Origin: an uncultured Oscillospiraceae bacterium
GTDB taxonomy: Bacteria > Bacillota > Clostridia > Oscillospirales > Oscillospiraceae
Direction of reading: 5' to 3'
Length of the DNA: 64,000 nt
Assembly (NCBI GenBank): GCA_910587645.1
Contig: CAJUNA010000041.1
Span: 248,001-312,000, forward strand
The translations under genes were made by a program, and so were the position numbers. A model generated the notes under the pieces. It was not told the DNA's origin. It saw only the letters and a program-made list of their open reading frames with translations, and ran no database searches. This document shows positions 52,323-60,679 of this stretch, piece after piece. How positions within the stretch are numbered: the stretch's first letter is position 1; each line of letters begins with the position of its first letter.

Positions 52323-53777
52323 TCAGCGTCCGTCTTCCTGCGCCCTTTGGTACACCTGTCCCGAAGGGCGGATACCGGTCCCCCGTTCAATCAGCTTGCC
52401 CTGGCAGAACACCTGGGCGTCCATGTGCCGCTCTACCCAGCGCAGCCGGAAATATCCGGTAGTCCAGCCCACAAAAGATCCTATCACCACGCCAATACCG
52501 TACCAGATGTCCGGCAGAGTGGTTGCCGCGATGCTGGCCAGGCATGTGACCGCGCAGAACCCCACCGCCGTGAACACCGCGCCCCACATGTCTTTATAAT
52601 AGTACAGGAAAAGGATCTCCGCGTACATCTGGAACAGGATAAAGTAGCCTGCGGCCAGGCAGGGGTAGATACGCATGACCAGCCCCGCGAAACCGAAGCG
52701 GGGCAGCACCACCACCAGAATCAGATACACCACTACAGAGATGATGAACTGGATGCGGGCCAGATCCATCAGTTGGTTGGAGATTTCCCGGAGCATCTCC
52801 CGCTTGTTGTTCCGGATGTCCGAAAGCCTGCCGCCGATGACCGCCTCGGAATAGGCTTTATAGCGGCTGTGGAAGTACATCTCCACCCGGGCAATGAAAA
52901 TCACGGTGGCGGAAATATTGGTGAACATGGCCAGACAGGAAGCCATATCGTAGGGCTGGGCGCAGACGAATGAATAGGCCACCACCATCCGCATTTCCGT
53001 TGTCCAAAAAACAAAGTTGTGGATATACAGCCCCAAGGTATAAAAGAAGTTAATAACCACCAGATGCCAGTACAGCCGGAAATACCGTAGCACCGGACGG
53101 AACCGGTTGCTGTTTTTCACGAAATACCGGCGCACCGAACCGTACTCCAGCACAGCAGTAAGGAAAAAACCCACCGTAAAGCCCATGAGCATGCTCTCCG
53201 TGATCTCCCACTTCGCCCACCAGCACAGCGCCATGGACAGAAAGAAAGTGACCGTCAGACCAACCAGATAAAAAAGGGATATCCGGCCATAGTCCTTGCA
53301 AATGGAGAGGTAAAGCTGGGAATAAAATACCAGCACCAGGGAAATAAACCCGCAGAAGCCGGTGAACACATAGGCCACCGGCACATTCCCCACAAAATGC
53401 TCCCACAGGCAGAAGGGAACGCCCAGCAGGCAGCTCAGGACAATATTCATCACCAGCCCGAGGTAGTAGCAGGGAAGAATGTCCTGGTAACGCTCCTCGA
53501 AGATGGCGTCCTGCATGTATTTGGAGAGCAGCGAGTTAAAGGGCGCCGCAGTCAGCAGGGCGAAAATGAAAATGTATAAAATGGTGCAGGAGAATAACTC
53601 CCGGGTATAGTAATCCAGGGTATCGAACCCCAGGATCCATTCCAGCAGCAGCAAAACCCCGATCACCACCACCATAGGCGCGACCGTCAGGCAGGAGCCG
53701 TAAGCAACGCCCGCCAGACCAGCCGTCAGGGATCTCTTTTCAAAAAATTTATTCAGCGTTACGCCGATGCCGGCCAT
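52323..53777 (-). CDS. pelG: Pel polysaccharide transporter PelG
   Basis: A 484-residue, 12-helix MOP-superfamily exporter. The N-terminus MAGIGVTLNKFFEKRSL is the PelG hallmark, and its place right after PelF is the conserved pel order. It should export the Pel-type polymer made by PelF. Confidence 0.88.
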   Translation of the reverse strand: MAGIGVTLNKFFEKRSLTAGLAGVAYGSCLTVAPMVVVIGVLLLLEWILGFDTLDYYTRELFSCTILYIFIFALLTAAPFNSLLSKYMQDAIFEERYQDILPCYYLGLVMNIVLSCLLGVPFCLWEHFVGNVPVAYVFTGFCGFISLVLVFYSQLYLSICKDYGRISLFYLVGLTVTFFLSMALCWWAKWEITESMLMGFTVGFFLTAVLEYGSVRRYFVKNSNRFRPVLRYFRLYWHLVVINFFYTLGLYIHNFVFWTTEMRMVVAYSFVCAQPYDMASCLAMFTNISATVIFIARVEMYFHSRYKAYSEAVIGGRLSDIRNNKREMLREISNQLMDLARIQFIISVVVYLILVVVLPRFGFAGLVMRIYPCLAAGYFILFQMYAEILFLYYYKDMWGAVFTAVGFCAVTCLASIAATTLPDIWYGIGVVIGSFVGWTTGYFRLRWVERHMDAQVFCQGKLIERGTGIRPSGQVYQRAQEDGR

Positions 53778-53800
53778 CTGCCATGCCTCCTCCCACGTTC

Positions 53801-55240
53801 CTACTCCGCCCCAGAGGGCTGCGGCGCGTTTTTCCGTTCTTTTTCGGAGAAATCGCGGTAAATACGCTGGTAAGTGTCGTGCATCTGGTCAATACGGTAG
53901 CGGGCGCACACCCGCTGGTATCCAATCTCCCCCATCTTCCGGCGCTCCTCCGGATGGTGGGCCAAGTAGAGGATGGCCTGGGAAATCTCCTCCAGGTTCA
54001 TGATATGGGTAATGAGCCCCGCCTCTCCCAGGCCATCGCCCTCTCCCATGATGAGACCCCGGCAATTGCCCACGTCTGTGGCAATCGCCGGCTTGCGGGC
54101 GGCAAAGCCCTCCAGAATGGTGAGCGGCTGGCCCTCACTGATGCTGGTGAGGATGGTCATGTCCATTCTCCCCAGATATTCCTTCACGTTGATCCTGCCA
54201 GTGAAAACCACGTCCTGAAGCGCCATGTCCTCCACCAGGTCGAAGCAGTCCCGGGCGTACTCCTCGTCCTCCTCCCAGGGCCCCATGATCCACAGCTTCA
54301 GCGCAGGCTCCCGCTCCTTGGCGAAGCCGAAGGCCTGGAGCAGGGATTTCACGTCCTTGATTGGCGCGACCCGCATGATGGCCCCTACATTGACCCAGCC
54401 CTCATCCTCTTCCGTCTTTCCCGGAAGATCCTGGAAATCCTCCACCCGGATACCATTGGGGGTCACCTGGGTCTTTTGCTCCGGACAGTCCAGCTCCACT
54501 TGCAGGATCCGGGCGTGCTCGTACAGGCTGGTCACCAGATCCGCGCGGTCGTAAGCCAGGCGGGACATCTTCCGGAATTGGTTGATCCACACGTTCTTAT
54601 ACAGCCCTTGCACCCACTTGGCCTTCACCAGTTCCTCCTCCCGCTCCCGCGTGTAGATACCATGTTCGGAGATCATCAGAGGGACGCCGTACAGGTGCTT
54701 GGCCATGCTTCCCAGTACGCCAGCATAACCGGTGCAGAGACAGTGGTATAAATCCGCTTTAGGCAGTTCCATTTTCAGTGTAAAAAAGAGGGGCAGGTAA
54801 ATGGAGCGCATCATCCAAAGAAAGTCGGAAAATACCACCTGGCTGTAGTGAAGCTGGTAAAACTCCGCTGTTATATGGAGGAAGTCCTCCCCCATGAGCA
54901 CACTGTTGAGAGAGATCCCTTTTTTCTGAAAAAAGTTTATCAGGGTCTCCCAGTCAATCCGCATATCCAGCATCAGGCTGCGCAGGGCGTTATATTCCGT
55001 ACGGCTCATCCGGGCCTTCCGCAGGCCACCCCAGTCTACATCCTGCAAATAAAGCTCGTGAACCTCCGTTACGTTGTCCGGCAAGGTATAGACGAACTTT
55101 CCCCGCATATCACGGCTGGATACGATGGCAAGGATGACAAATTCATGCTCCGGAAAGGAGCGGATCATACTGTGAACCCAACTGGAAACGCCTCCTACGG
55201 CATAGGGATAGCACCCCTCCGCCACCATGCAGATGCGCAT
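53801..55240 (-). CDS. pelF: Pel polysaccharide glycosyltransferase PelF
   Basis: Cytosolic GT4 that builds the Pel polymer from UDP-sugars. Start at 55240 (MRICMVAEG) has GGGGAGG upstream. CYPYAVGGVSSWVHSMIR near the N-terminus and SEHGIYTREREEEL are typical of PelF. The donor site shows TPNGIRVEDF and the EX7E in SEGQPLTILEGF. About 479 residues. Confidence 0.92.
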   Translation of the reverse strand: MRICMVAEGCYPYAVGGVSSWVHSMIRSFPEHEFVILAIVSSRDMRGKFVYTLPDNVTEVHELYLQDVDWGGLRKARMSRTEYNALRSLMLDMRIDWETLINFFQKKGISLNSVLMGEDFLHITAEFYQLHYSQVVFSDFLWMMRSIYLPLFFTLKMELPKADLYHCLCTGYAGVLGSMAKHLYGVPLMISEHGIYTREREEELVKAKWVQGLYKNVWINQFRKMSRLAYDRADLVTSLYEHARILQVELDCPEQKTQVTPNGIRVEDFQDLPGKTEEDEGWVNVGAIMRVAPIKDVKSLLQAFGFAKEREPALKLWIMGPWEEDEEYARDCFDLVEDMALQDVVFTGRINVKEYLGRMDMTILTSISEGQPLTILEGFAARKPAIATDVGNCRGLIMGEGDGLGEAGLITHIMNLEEISQAILYLAHHPEERRKMGEIGYQRVCARYRIDQMHDTYQRIYRDFSEKERKNAPQPSGAE

Positions 55241-55258
55241 ACACGCCACCTCCCCGTA

Positions 55259-57076
55259 TCATTTTTGGCGCTCCGCCTGTCCGGAAATCACCGGGCGCAA
55301 GGTAATCTCCACACTATCCCCAGCAGCCTCGATCAGATACGCGCCGTCCTCTACCTGCCGGGCGCTGCCACCCTCCACGGATGCAATGACCCTGCCGGGA
55401 GCCCGCAGGAGAAACCACACGCTCTCGCCGCCGGTGTGCTGGATGAATACCTGATCCCCATCTTGGCGGTAAGCGTAGTCCAAGGCAAGAAAATCACGGA
55501 TGCGCCCGTCACACTGGGAAACAGAGGTAGCGTCAAATACCTCGAAGTTATCCCAACTGCTGGGGACGTCCGCAGTGAGCCGCTGGGACAACACATCCCA
55601 GGTGTCATTCTTGCTTTCCGGATAGACAGCCCGGGCTGTGTCCACCAGAATACTAGCATAGGCCAAGGCTGTCTCTACACTCCGCATCCGCAGATCGCTC
55701 CGGTAGGTGTGGGCAAAACCATCAGTAACCGCCATCTGCCGGGTAACCTGCTCCGTGTGGTAGCCCACTACGCCGCTGCCGCCGTCATAGGGGAATACGA
55801 CTGTGCGCACGCTGGCCAGATCACCCCAGCCCAAGGCGCTGCTCAAATCCTGCTCACACATCCCGCCGCCGTAAAGGGAGGTAAACTTATACTCCAGCTG
55901 CGCCTGGCGCATGAAGTCAAAGTCAGCCTCCAACCGCTCCAGCACCGGTGTGTCTGATACGCTATAGGCGGAAAGCCCCGGCTCCGCGTCCAACTCGTTG
56001 ATTAGCTTCATGTAATAGACAAACTGCCCCTGGTCGGGATGACGGGCATCGCTGTAGTCAAACTGCACGGACATCATGCAGGTGAGTCCCAGATTGCCAC
56101 GATGATAGATGGCGGTGAGATCCGGCCACAAAACATCCCGGTACAGCCCCCGCATAGAGAGGCTGTAGTACCGGTCCAGCACAGCCCCGTTTTCTGAAGC
56201 CAGACAGGGATAATTAGCCAGCACCAGATTCTGGGCGTTCACCACCGGATAGACTGTGCAGCCGGCGGTATCCGAGACCATGGCGGAGAGAATGCCCAGC
56301 CCAGTGGCGTCCTCCATGTAACTGCCGTTTACCGCGAAGACATAGGCATCCCCCAGGCTCCGCCGCCAAATGACCGCCGGGTAGTCCTCCACCCGCTCGT
56401 CCCCGTCAGGGATTCCCTTCATATATGCCTTGGTGCCCGCGTCCAGGATATACCAGGGCATCTCCAGCTCCAAGTCCTGACGCTCCTCGTCCTTCTGCTC
56501 TATTGCCCGGTAGATGGCTTCTCCTCCCAACAGGAAGCCTTCATAGAGATGAATGCCCTGCATCTGGGCGCGCTGGGCGCGTACCTCATATATACCCAGC
56601 AACTCTTGAAGCTCCTGGTTCTTCTCCACAACGGACGCGCTGGGCAGGCTGGCAAACACCAGATCCACCCCCCTGGCGGCATAGTCCTCCAAAATCCGGC
56701 AGGCGCCGCTGTTCCAACGCAGGCTGGCCCCGTCCAGCACAATCAGCTCCGGGATCCGCTGCCCCGGAGCGAAGGTCTCCAGGCTTGTACTGGAGGTGAA
56801 GTCCCGCTTTGTGTACGTGGCCCAACTGGCTGTCATCTGTTCGATGGGGCTTCCGCTGCCGCCTATATAGGCCGCGCAGGGCCGCGCCGACCCCATCAGC
56901 GGCTTTGCTTCTGGTGTAAATACGCCGCTTCTGGCCGTCAGGGACGACACATCCACGGCGTTCTCATTTCTCTCATAGTCGTTCCACATCTCCAGCGTCA
57001 CGTTGGTAAACTGAAACATAAACAGAACTACCAGCATGATTGCTGCAATAGCGAAATAGTTGCGGCGCGAAATCAT
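55259..57076 (-). CDS. DUF2194 protein, PelA-like deacetylase-fold component
   Basis: A 605-residue surface protein anchored by one N-terminal helix (residues 8-24). Residues 60-280 look like a Rossmann-like domain (PELIVLDGASLRW). The following region, with CMMSVQFDYSDARHP, resembles a polysaccharide deacetylase fold; catalytic ligands are not certain. The C-terminal part is a beta domain. Its place before PelF corresponds to the PelA deacetylase of Gram-positive pel loci. Confidence 0.75.
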   Translation of the reverse strand: MISRRNYFAIAAIMLVVLFMFQFTNVTLEMWNDYERNENAVDVSSLTARSGVFTPEAKPLMGSARPCAAYIGGSGSPIEQMTASWATYTKRDFTSSTSLETFAPGQRIPELIVLDGASLRWNSGACRILEDYAARGVDLVFASLPSASVVEKNQELQELLGIYEVRAQRAQMQGIHLYEGFLLGGEAIYRAIEQKDEERQDLELEMPWYILDAGTKAYMKGIPDGDERVEDYPAVIWRRSLGDAYVFAVNGSYMEDATGLGILSAMVSDTAGCTVYPVVNAQNLVLANYPCLASENGAVLDRYYSLSMRGLYRDVLWPDLTAIYHRGNLGLTCMMSVQFDYSDARHPDQGQFVYYMKLINELDAEPGLSAYSVSDTPVLERLEADFDFMRQAQLEYKFTSLYGGGMCEQDLSSALGWGDLASVRTVVFPYDGGSGVVGYHTEQVTRQMAVTDGFAHTYRSDLRMRSVETALAYASILVDTARAVYPESKNDTWDVLSQRLTADVPSSWDNFEVFDATSVSQCDGRIRDFLALDYAYRQDGDQVFIQHTGGESVWFLLRAPGRVIASVEGGSARQVEDGAYLIEAAGDSVEITLRPVISGQAERQK

Positions 57077-57104
57077 CTGAGCCCTCCCATCCCGATGTGT
57101 ACGC

Positions 57105-58067
57105 TTAACCGAATACCTTAATCAGCTCCAAAGTCTCGTTGTCAATCACCACCGGCGAGCGTTTCAGCGCGGCCATGGTGTCAAAAAAGGCTTCCCGGTT
57201 TTTAGTGGAGAAGTACAATTTCAGCCGGCAGGTGTAGGCCGCGAGACAGTCCGGGTACTGGGCGGCCAGCCGTTCACACCACCGCTCCGACTCCTCAAAA
57301 TCTTCCGCCTCCAGCAGCCGCAGGCATACGCTTTCATAGAGCGTCTCCGTCATCCGGAACGGATCCTTGTCAAAAAGGGTCTGCGCTGTTTCCGCCATCA
57401 CGCCTACCATTTTTTTCTGCTCCAGGGCTGAAAATACGCGCTGCCTGAGGAAACCGTCCATGTAGGGGAGCAGCTCCAGTTCCCCATCGGTTTCCCCCTC
57501 CTCCTCCGCAGATATGGCACGGCGGAGCTGCCGGACACGGGTTCGGAAATTGTCCAGCTCGCCGCTGAGGACAGAGGCGGCATAGTGGGCGGTCTCTGAA
57601 TCCTCGCTGTTCAGCGCCAGCAGGATTACCCCCAGGGCGGCGTGTACATCTCCACGGATGGTGTTCATCATCACCAGGCGCAAATCCTTGCTCTTATTGA
57701 CAAACAAGGCTTCTTCCAGAGGGATCATATTCCGTTCCCGCTCCTCATCGGCCTTCAGGTGGGTCTTGACCCTCTCTTTGCTGAATACTACATCCTCCAG
57801 CTTGGCCTGCATCCACAGCGGCAAACGGAAAAGCGCGTAGGAAAACAGAAAAAACAGCGGCCCCACCAGCGGACAGAGAACCATAACCAAAAACCGCAGA
57901 AGATATGTCCGCCGGTTGTCGTGGCAAACCTCAGCCTTGGCCTTTCTCTCCTTCCTGGTTCGCATAGGGGATATTACCAACGCCCCTACAAGCAGGTAAA
58001 TCACAGACACCAGCAGGTTTAAAAGCCACAAGAGCACAAAGCCCCGCTCGCTCAGCATTCCGCTCAC
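57105..58067 (-). CDS. pelE: PelE-like membrane protein with TPR-type helices
   Basis: A 320-residue protein starting at GTG 58067 (GGAGGAGG upstream, GTGA overlap with the PelD stop). Two membrane helices (residues 8-34 and 56-84) are followed by a helical cytosolic part with repeat-like segments (DSETAHYAASVLSGEL, YPDCLAAYTCRLKLYFS). Topology and position match PelE, which binds PelD and PelF in the synthase complex. Confidence 0.75.
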   Translation of the reverse strand: MSGMLSERGFVLLWLLNLLVSVIYLLVGALVISPMRTRKERKAKAEVCHDNRRTYLLRFLVMVLCPLVGPLFFLFSYALFRLPLWMQAKLEDVVFSKERVKTHLKADEERERNMIPLEEALFVNKSKDLRLVMMNTIRGDVHAALGVILLALNSEDSETAHYAASVLSGELDNFRTRVRQLRRAISAEEEGETDGELELLPYMDGFLRQRVFSALEQKKMVGVMAETAQTLFDKDPFRMTETLYESVCLRLLEAEDFEESERWCERLAAQYPDCLAAYTCRLKLYFSTKNREAFFDTMAALKRSPVVIDNETLELIKVFG

Positions 58068-60241
58068 AGGGCCACCTCCTCCATCAAGCTGCTCTCATAT
58101 CCCGCTTCGAGGAACCGCTTCTGAACAAAACCGGCTTTTTCATTGTTGGTATTGGAGAGAAGCACATACAGGACGCCGTCCTGGACGGAACCCATATAGT
58201 CCGACTGCCGGGTACTCTCCCTGAGGGCGGACGCGGCGGCAACACAGTCCCCGTCCGTCACCGGAACCTCCAGCAGGGCGCACTCCGTAAGCCCCTGGTC
58301 CTTGGCCCGCAGGAACGCCCTTGCCAGTTGGAGGAAAGCGTCCCCAGCCATCAGCCGGGTTCCCTCCACATACCGTTGGCTGCTCAGGGCATCCAGGTAT
58401 TGATTGGCCCGCACCACGGCGGTCTGAACCATCTGCCCGATCACTGCCAGGCGATTGGCTTCCGCCATGGTCATACGCTGCCAGGGAATGCCCCAGAGCA
58501 TAAAAATCAACTCCATGCCGTCCTCGCTGTAGACGGCGCTGGCCATCAGGGGCAGCTTCTCCTGCATGGATTTATTAATAAAGACCCGCCGCTCCTTCAG
58601 ATCCTCATACATCGCCGTCATGGCGGTATATTCGATAGAATGGCCTAAGCTCCTCGCTTCTTTGGAGGTGGCGGAAAAGAGACGGGCATAGCTGCGGTTG
58701 GCCACGGTATAAATCGCAGCGCCGCCACAGTCCATCAACTGGGAAAGCACCCGTACGGCAGTGAAAAGGACCTCCTCCGGAGCTTGCCGCTCCAGTGTGG
58801 AGGTGATGTCGTAGATCTTCCCCAGGCTGTCCTTTTGATTTATCAGCTGGGCCTCAAAATTTTCCTTCATGCGTACATTGCTGTCATTGATCTCCGCAAT
58901 GTCGCTGAGCCGCCCCTCCAGATAGGCAACCTGATCCCGGCTCTCCTGTTTCACGGTGCGAAGCTGATCCTTTATGTATCCCACCACCATGCCAACAATG
59001 AATAGCTGAGCCATCCACACGTAGGTATTGTAGTCCAACAGCACCGCGAAGCCGCTGCGGGTATACATCTGCTGGAGACAATACCCCAGCGATGCCAATA
59101 AGCCGGAAAGAACCGCCTGTCTCTGGCCTAGGGTCACAGCAAACAGCAGAACATACAGCAAAAACAGATCCACCCGGTCAAAGAAGCCGTTTCCGGCGGT
59201 GTACCGGTTCAGGAAAAAGAACAGCACCCCGCAGATTAGATTTTCCACATAGGGTACCAGGATACCAATAAGAACCCGGGCCTTATGAAGGAACCGGGCC
59301 AGCCGGCTTCCTCCGGCGTCTTCCGCCCGGATGAAGGACTCCCGGTGGCGCTTCATGTATTGGACAACCTGCTTGACGCCTTCGGGATAATGGGTGAATA
59401 TCTTCTGCCCCAACTCCCCGGAAAAAGCGGCGCCGTCCAGGATCACCCGGTGGTACTCACCCACTGACTCATCCACCAGCTCGATGCCGCCGCCCATAGC
59501 TTCCTGGATCAGCCGGGCCAGTTGCAGGCCGTTAATCTCCTCCATGGAGGAGATGTGGTAGACATCCCGCTCCAGCGATGGGGCGGAAATAGCCTTGCAG
59601 GCCAGTTCTACCGCGTCCTTGACAAACAGCATGGAAAATACGTCACGGTCGCTGGCGAATATCTTCCCGCTTCTGAGGGCTTCCAGGCACATGGCAAAGC
59701 AGGGATCCAAGCCCGTTTCTCCCTTTTTCGGCACACAATACAAGTGATCTAAGCGCAGAATGCGGATTTCCAGCCCCTGGTTCTGGCGGAAATTGGTGCA
59801 GATCTCCTCCCCCTGTGAGATTGCCATACTGCGGAATCCCTTGGCGGATGTAGCCCAGGTCTCCGGCAGGTTGTTGGGGAAGGAGCCGGTAAATACCTCC
59901 TGTGAGGAGAAATAAATGAATCTCCCCTTACTCTGCATGGAGTAAACGGTCAGAATGTTGATCAAAGACGCCGTGTAGCGCACGGCTTCCTGCCGGGCTT
60001 TTTCCCAGTTAAAATGGCTGTCCCACGCACCGGTAAAAATGGTAATATCCGGCTTGATGCTGTCAAAAATATCTTTTACGCTGTCATCGTCATAGGTAAA
60101 ATCATATTGCTCAAAAACGTGCTGCCGCATAGGTAGATGTTCTCTCCGTCCAGTAAGCAGATAGACCCTTTCCCCATTTTTGTTAAGCCTGTCAATCAAT
60201 GCTTCAGCTAACCGCCCGGTTCCGATCAATAAGACTTCCAT
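58064..60241 (-). CDS. pelD: SDR-PelD fusion: c-di-GMP receptor of the Pel synthase
   Basis: About 725 residues from ATG 60241 (GGGAGG close upstream; an in-frame GTG at 60307 is less likely). Order: SDR/epimerase-like domain (residues 1-300, GTGRLAEA loop), four membrane helices (about 330-440), a coiled coil, a GAF domain (480-620) and a degenerate GGDEF domain. The I-site RQSD (678-681) lies five residues before QDGVL, which replaces GGDEF. This fits a receptor, not a cyclase. In the SDR domain the YXXXK pair appears as FRSMA (136-140), so it is probably non-catalytic. Confidence 0.85.
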   Translation of the reverse strand: MEVLLIGTGRLAEALIDRLNKNGERVYLLTGRREHLPMRQHVFEQYDFTYDDDSVKDIFDSIKPDITIFTGAWDSHFNWEKARQEAVRYTASLINILTVYSMQSKGRFIYFSSQEVFTGSFPNNLPETWATSAKGFRSMAISQGEEICTNFRQNQGLEIRILRLDHLYCVPKKGETGLDPCFAMCLEALRSGKIFASDRDVFSMLFVKDAVELACKAISAPSLERDVYHISSMEEINGLQLARLIQEAMGGGIELVDESVGEYHRVILDGAAFSGELGQKIFTHYPEGVKQVVQYMKRHRESFIRAEDAGGSRLARFLHKARVLIGILVPYVENLICGVLFFFLNRYTAGNGFFDRVDLFLLYVLLFAVTLGQRQAVLSGLLASLGYCLQQMYTRSGFAVLLDYNTYVWMAQLFIVGMVVGYIKDQLRTVKQESRDQVAYLEGRLSDIAEINDSNVRMKENFEAQLINQKDSLGKIYDITSTLERQAPEEVLFTAVRVLSQLMDCGGAAIYTVANRSYARLFSATSKEARSLGHSIEYTAMTAMYEDLKERRVFINKSMQEKLPLMASAVYSEDGMELIFMLWGIPWQRMTMAEANRLAVIGQMVQTAVVRANQYLDALSSQRYVEGTRLMAGDAFLQLARAFLRAKDQGLTECALLEVPVTDGDCVAAASALRESTRQSDYMGSVQDGVLYVLLSNTNNEKAGFVQKRFLEAGYESSLMEEVAL

Positions 60242-60356
60242 ATCCTCCCGCTTTCTCTCCGGCGGAGCCGCCGGTGTGTTGATAAAGCCTGCACTATTTG
60301 CGAACACAACAACAGGCAGGATCTTCCCCCGCCGTTTATGATTGTTGCCACATATG

Positions 60357-60378
60357 GACAGAATATGTGATTTGCCTA
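60357..60378 (+). repeat. left inverted repeat of the putative promoter switch
   Basis: Begins GACAGAATATGTGATTTG (60357-60374). These 18 bases are the exact complement of 60582-60599. Extended to 60378 it pairs with 60657-60678 at 21 of 22 positions. It lies 116 bases upstream of the pelD start. Confidence 0.85.
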
Positions 60379-60396
60379 TTGTTAATCATTTTTCTT

Positions 60397-60426
60397 ATTA
60401 TAATGGGGATTTTTGCAAAATGCCTA
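60397..60426 (-). promoter_or_regulatory. candidate promoter toward pelD in the present orientation
   Basis: Minus strand TAGGCA (60421-60426), 18 bases, TATAAT (60397-60402). The -35 is poor and the TTATAA core reads on both strands, so direction is uncertain. Confidence 0.3.
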
Positions 60427-60581
60427 TTGCATTTTGCATAGTTTATGCCGCACTTTTGCATACGAAATAGCGTACAGAAATAGAGCCGTTAAGGGAAACC
60501 TCACACGGCTCACAGTGATTATGCTTATTTTTAAGCTTTATGACTGGAATTGGCATATTATTGTTTTCCACTATTCAGCCA

Positions 60582-60599
60582 CAAATCACATATTCTGTC
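60582..60599 (-). repeat. inner right inverted repeat
   Basis: CAAATCACATATTCTGTC, an 18/18 inverse match of 60357-60374, enclosing 207 bases with it. It is a direct repeat of 60661-60678, 79 bases away. Confidence 0.85.
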
Positions 60600-60609
60600 A
60601 GTTTGCCTA

Positions 60610-60638
60610 TTGCAATTTGCAAAAAATACCATTATAAT
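60610..60638 (+). promoter_or_regulatory. promoter inside the outer invertible segment, now facing away from pelD
   Basis: TTGCAA (60610-60615), 17 bases, perfect TATAAT (60633-60638) on the plus strand. It points toward the recombinase gene, antisense to it. If the segment between the outer repeats flipped, it would read through the left repeat into pelD. Confidence 0.6.
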
Positions 60639-60656
60639 GAGAACAATTATTAGCCT

Positions 60657-60678
60657 TAGGCAAATCACATATTTTGTC
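60657..60678 (-). repeat. outer right inverted repeat
   Basis: Contains CAAATCACATATTTTGTC (60661-60678), differing from the inner copy by one base. With its extension it pairs with 60357-60378 at 21/22, enclosing 278 bases. It ends one base from the recombinase stop codon. Confidence 0.85.
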
Positions 60679-60679
60679 A

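Noticed and set aside
60399..60404. Plus-strand promoter at the first TATAAT of the invertible segment
   Set aside because: At 16-18 bases upstream no -35 is found, in contrast to the element at 60610-60638.
60242..60679. c-di-GMP or other riboswitch upstream of pelD
   Set aside because: No conserved aptamer blocks were found in the leader; the visible structure is the inverted repeats and a short GAGCCGT/ACGGCTC pair.
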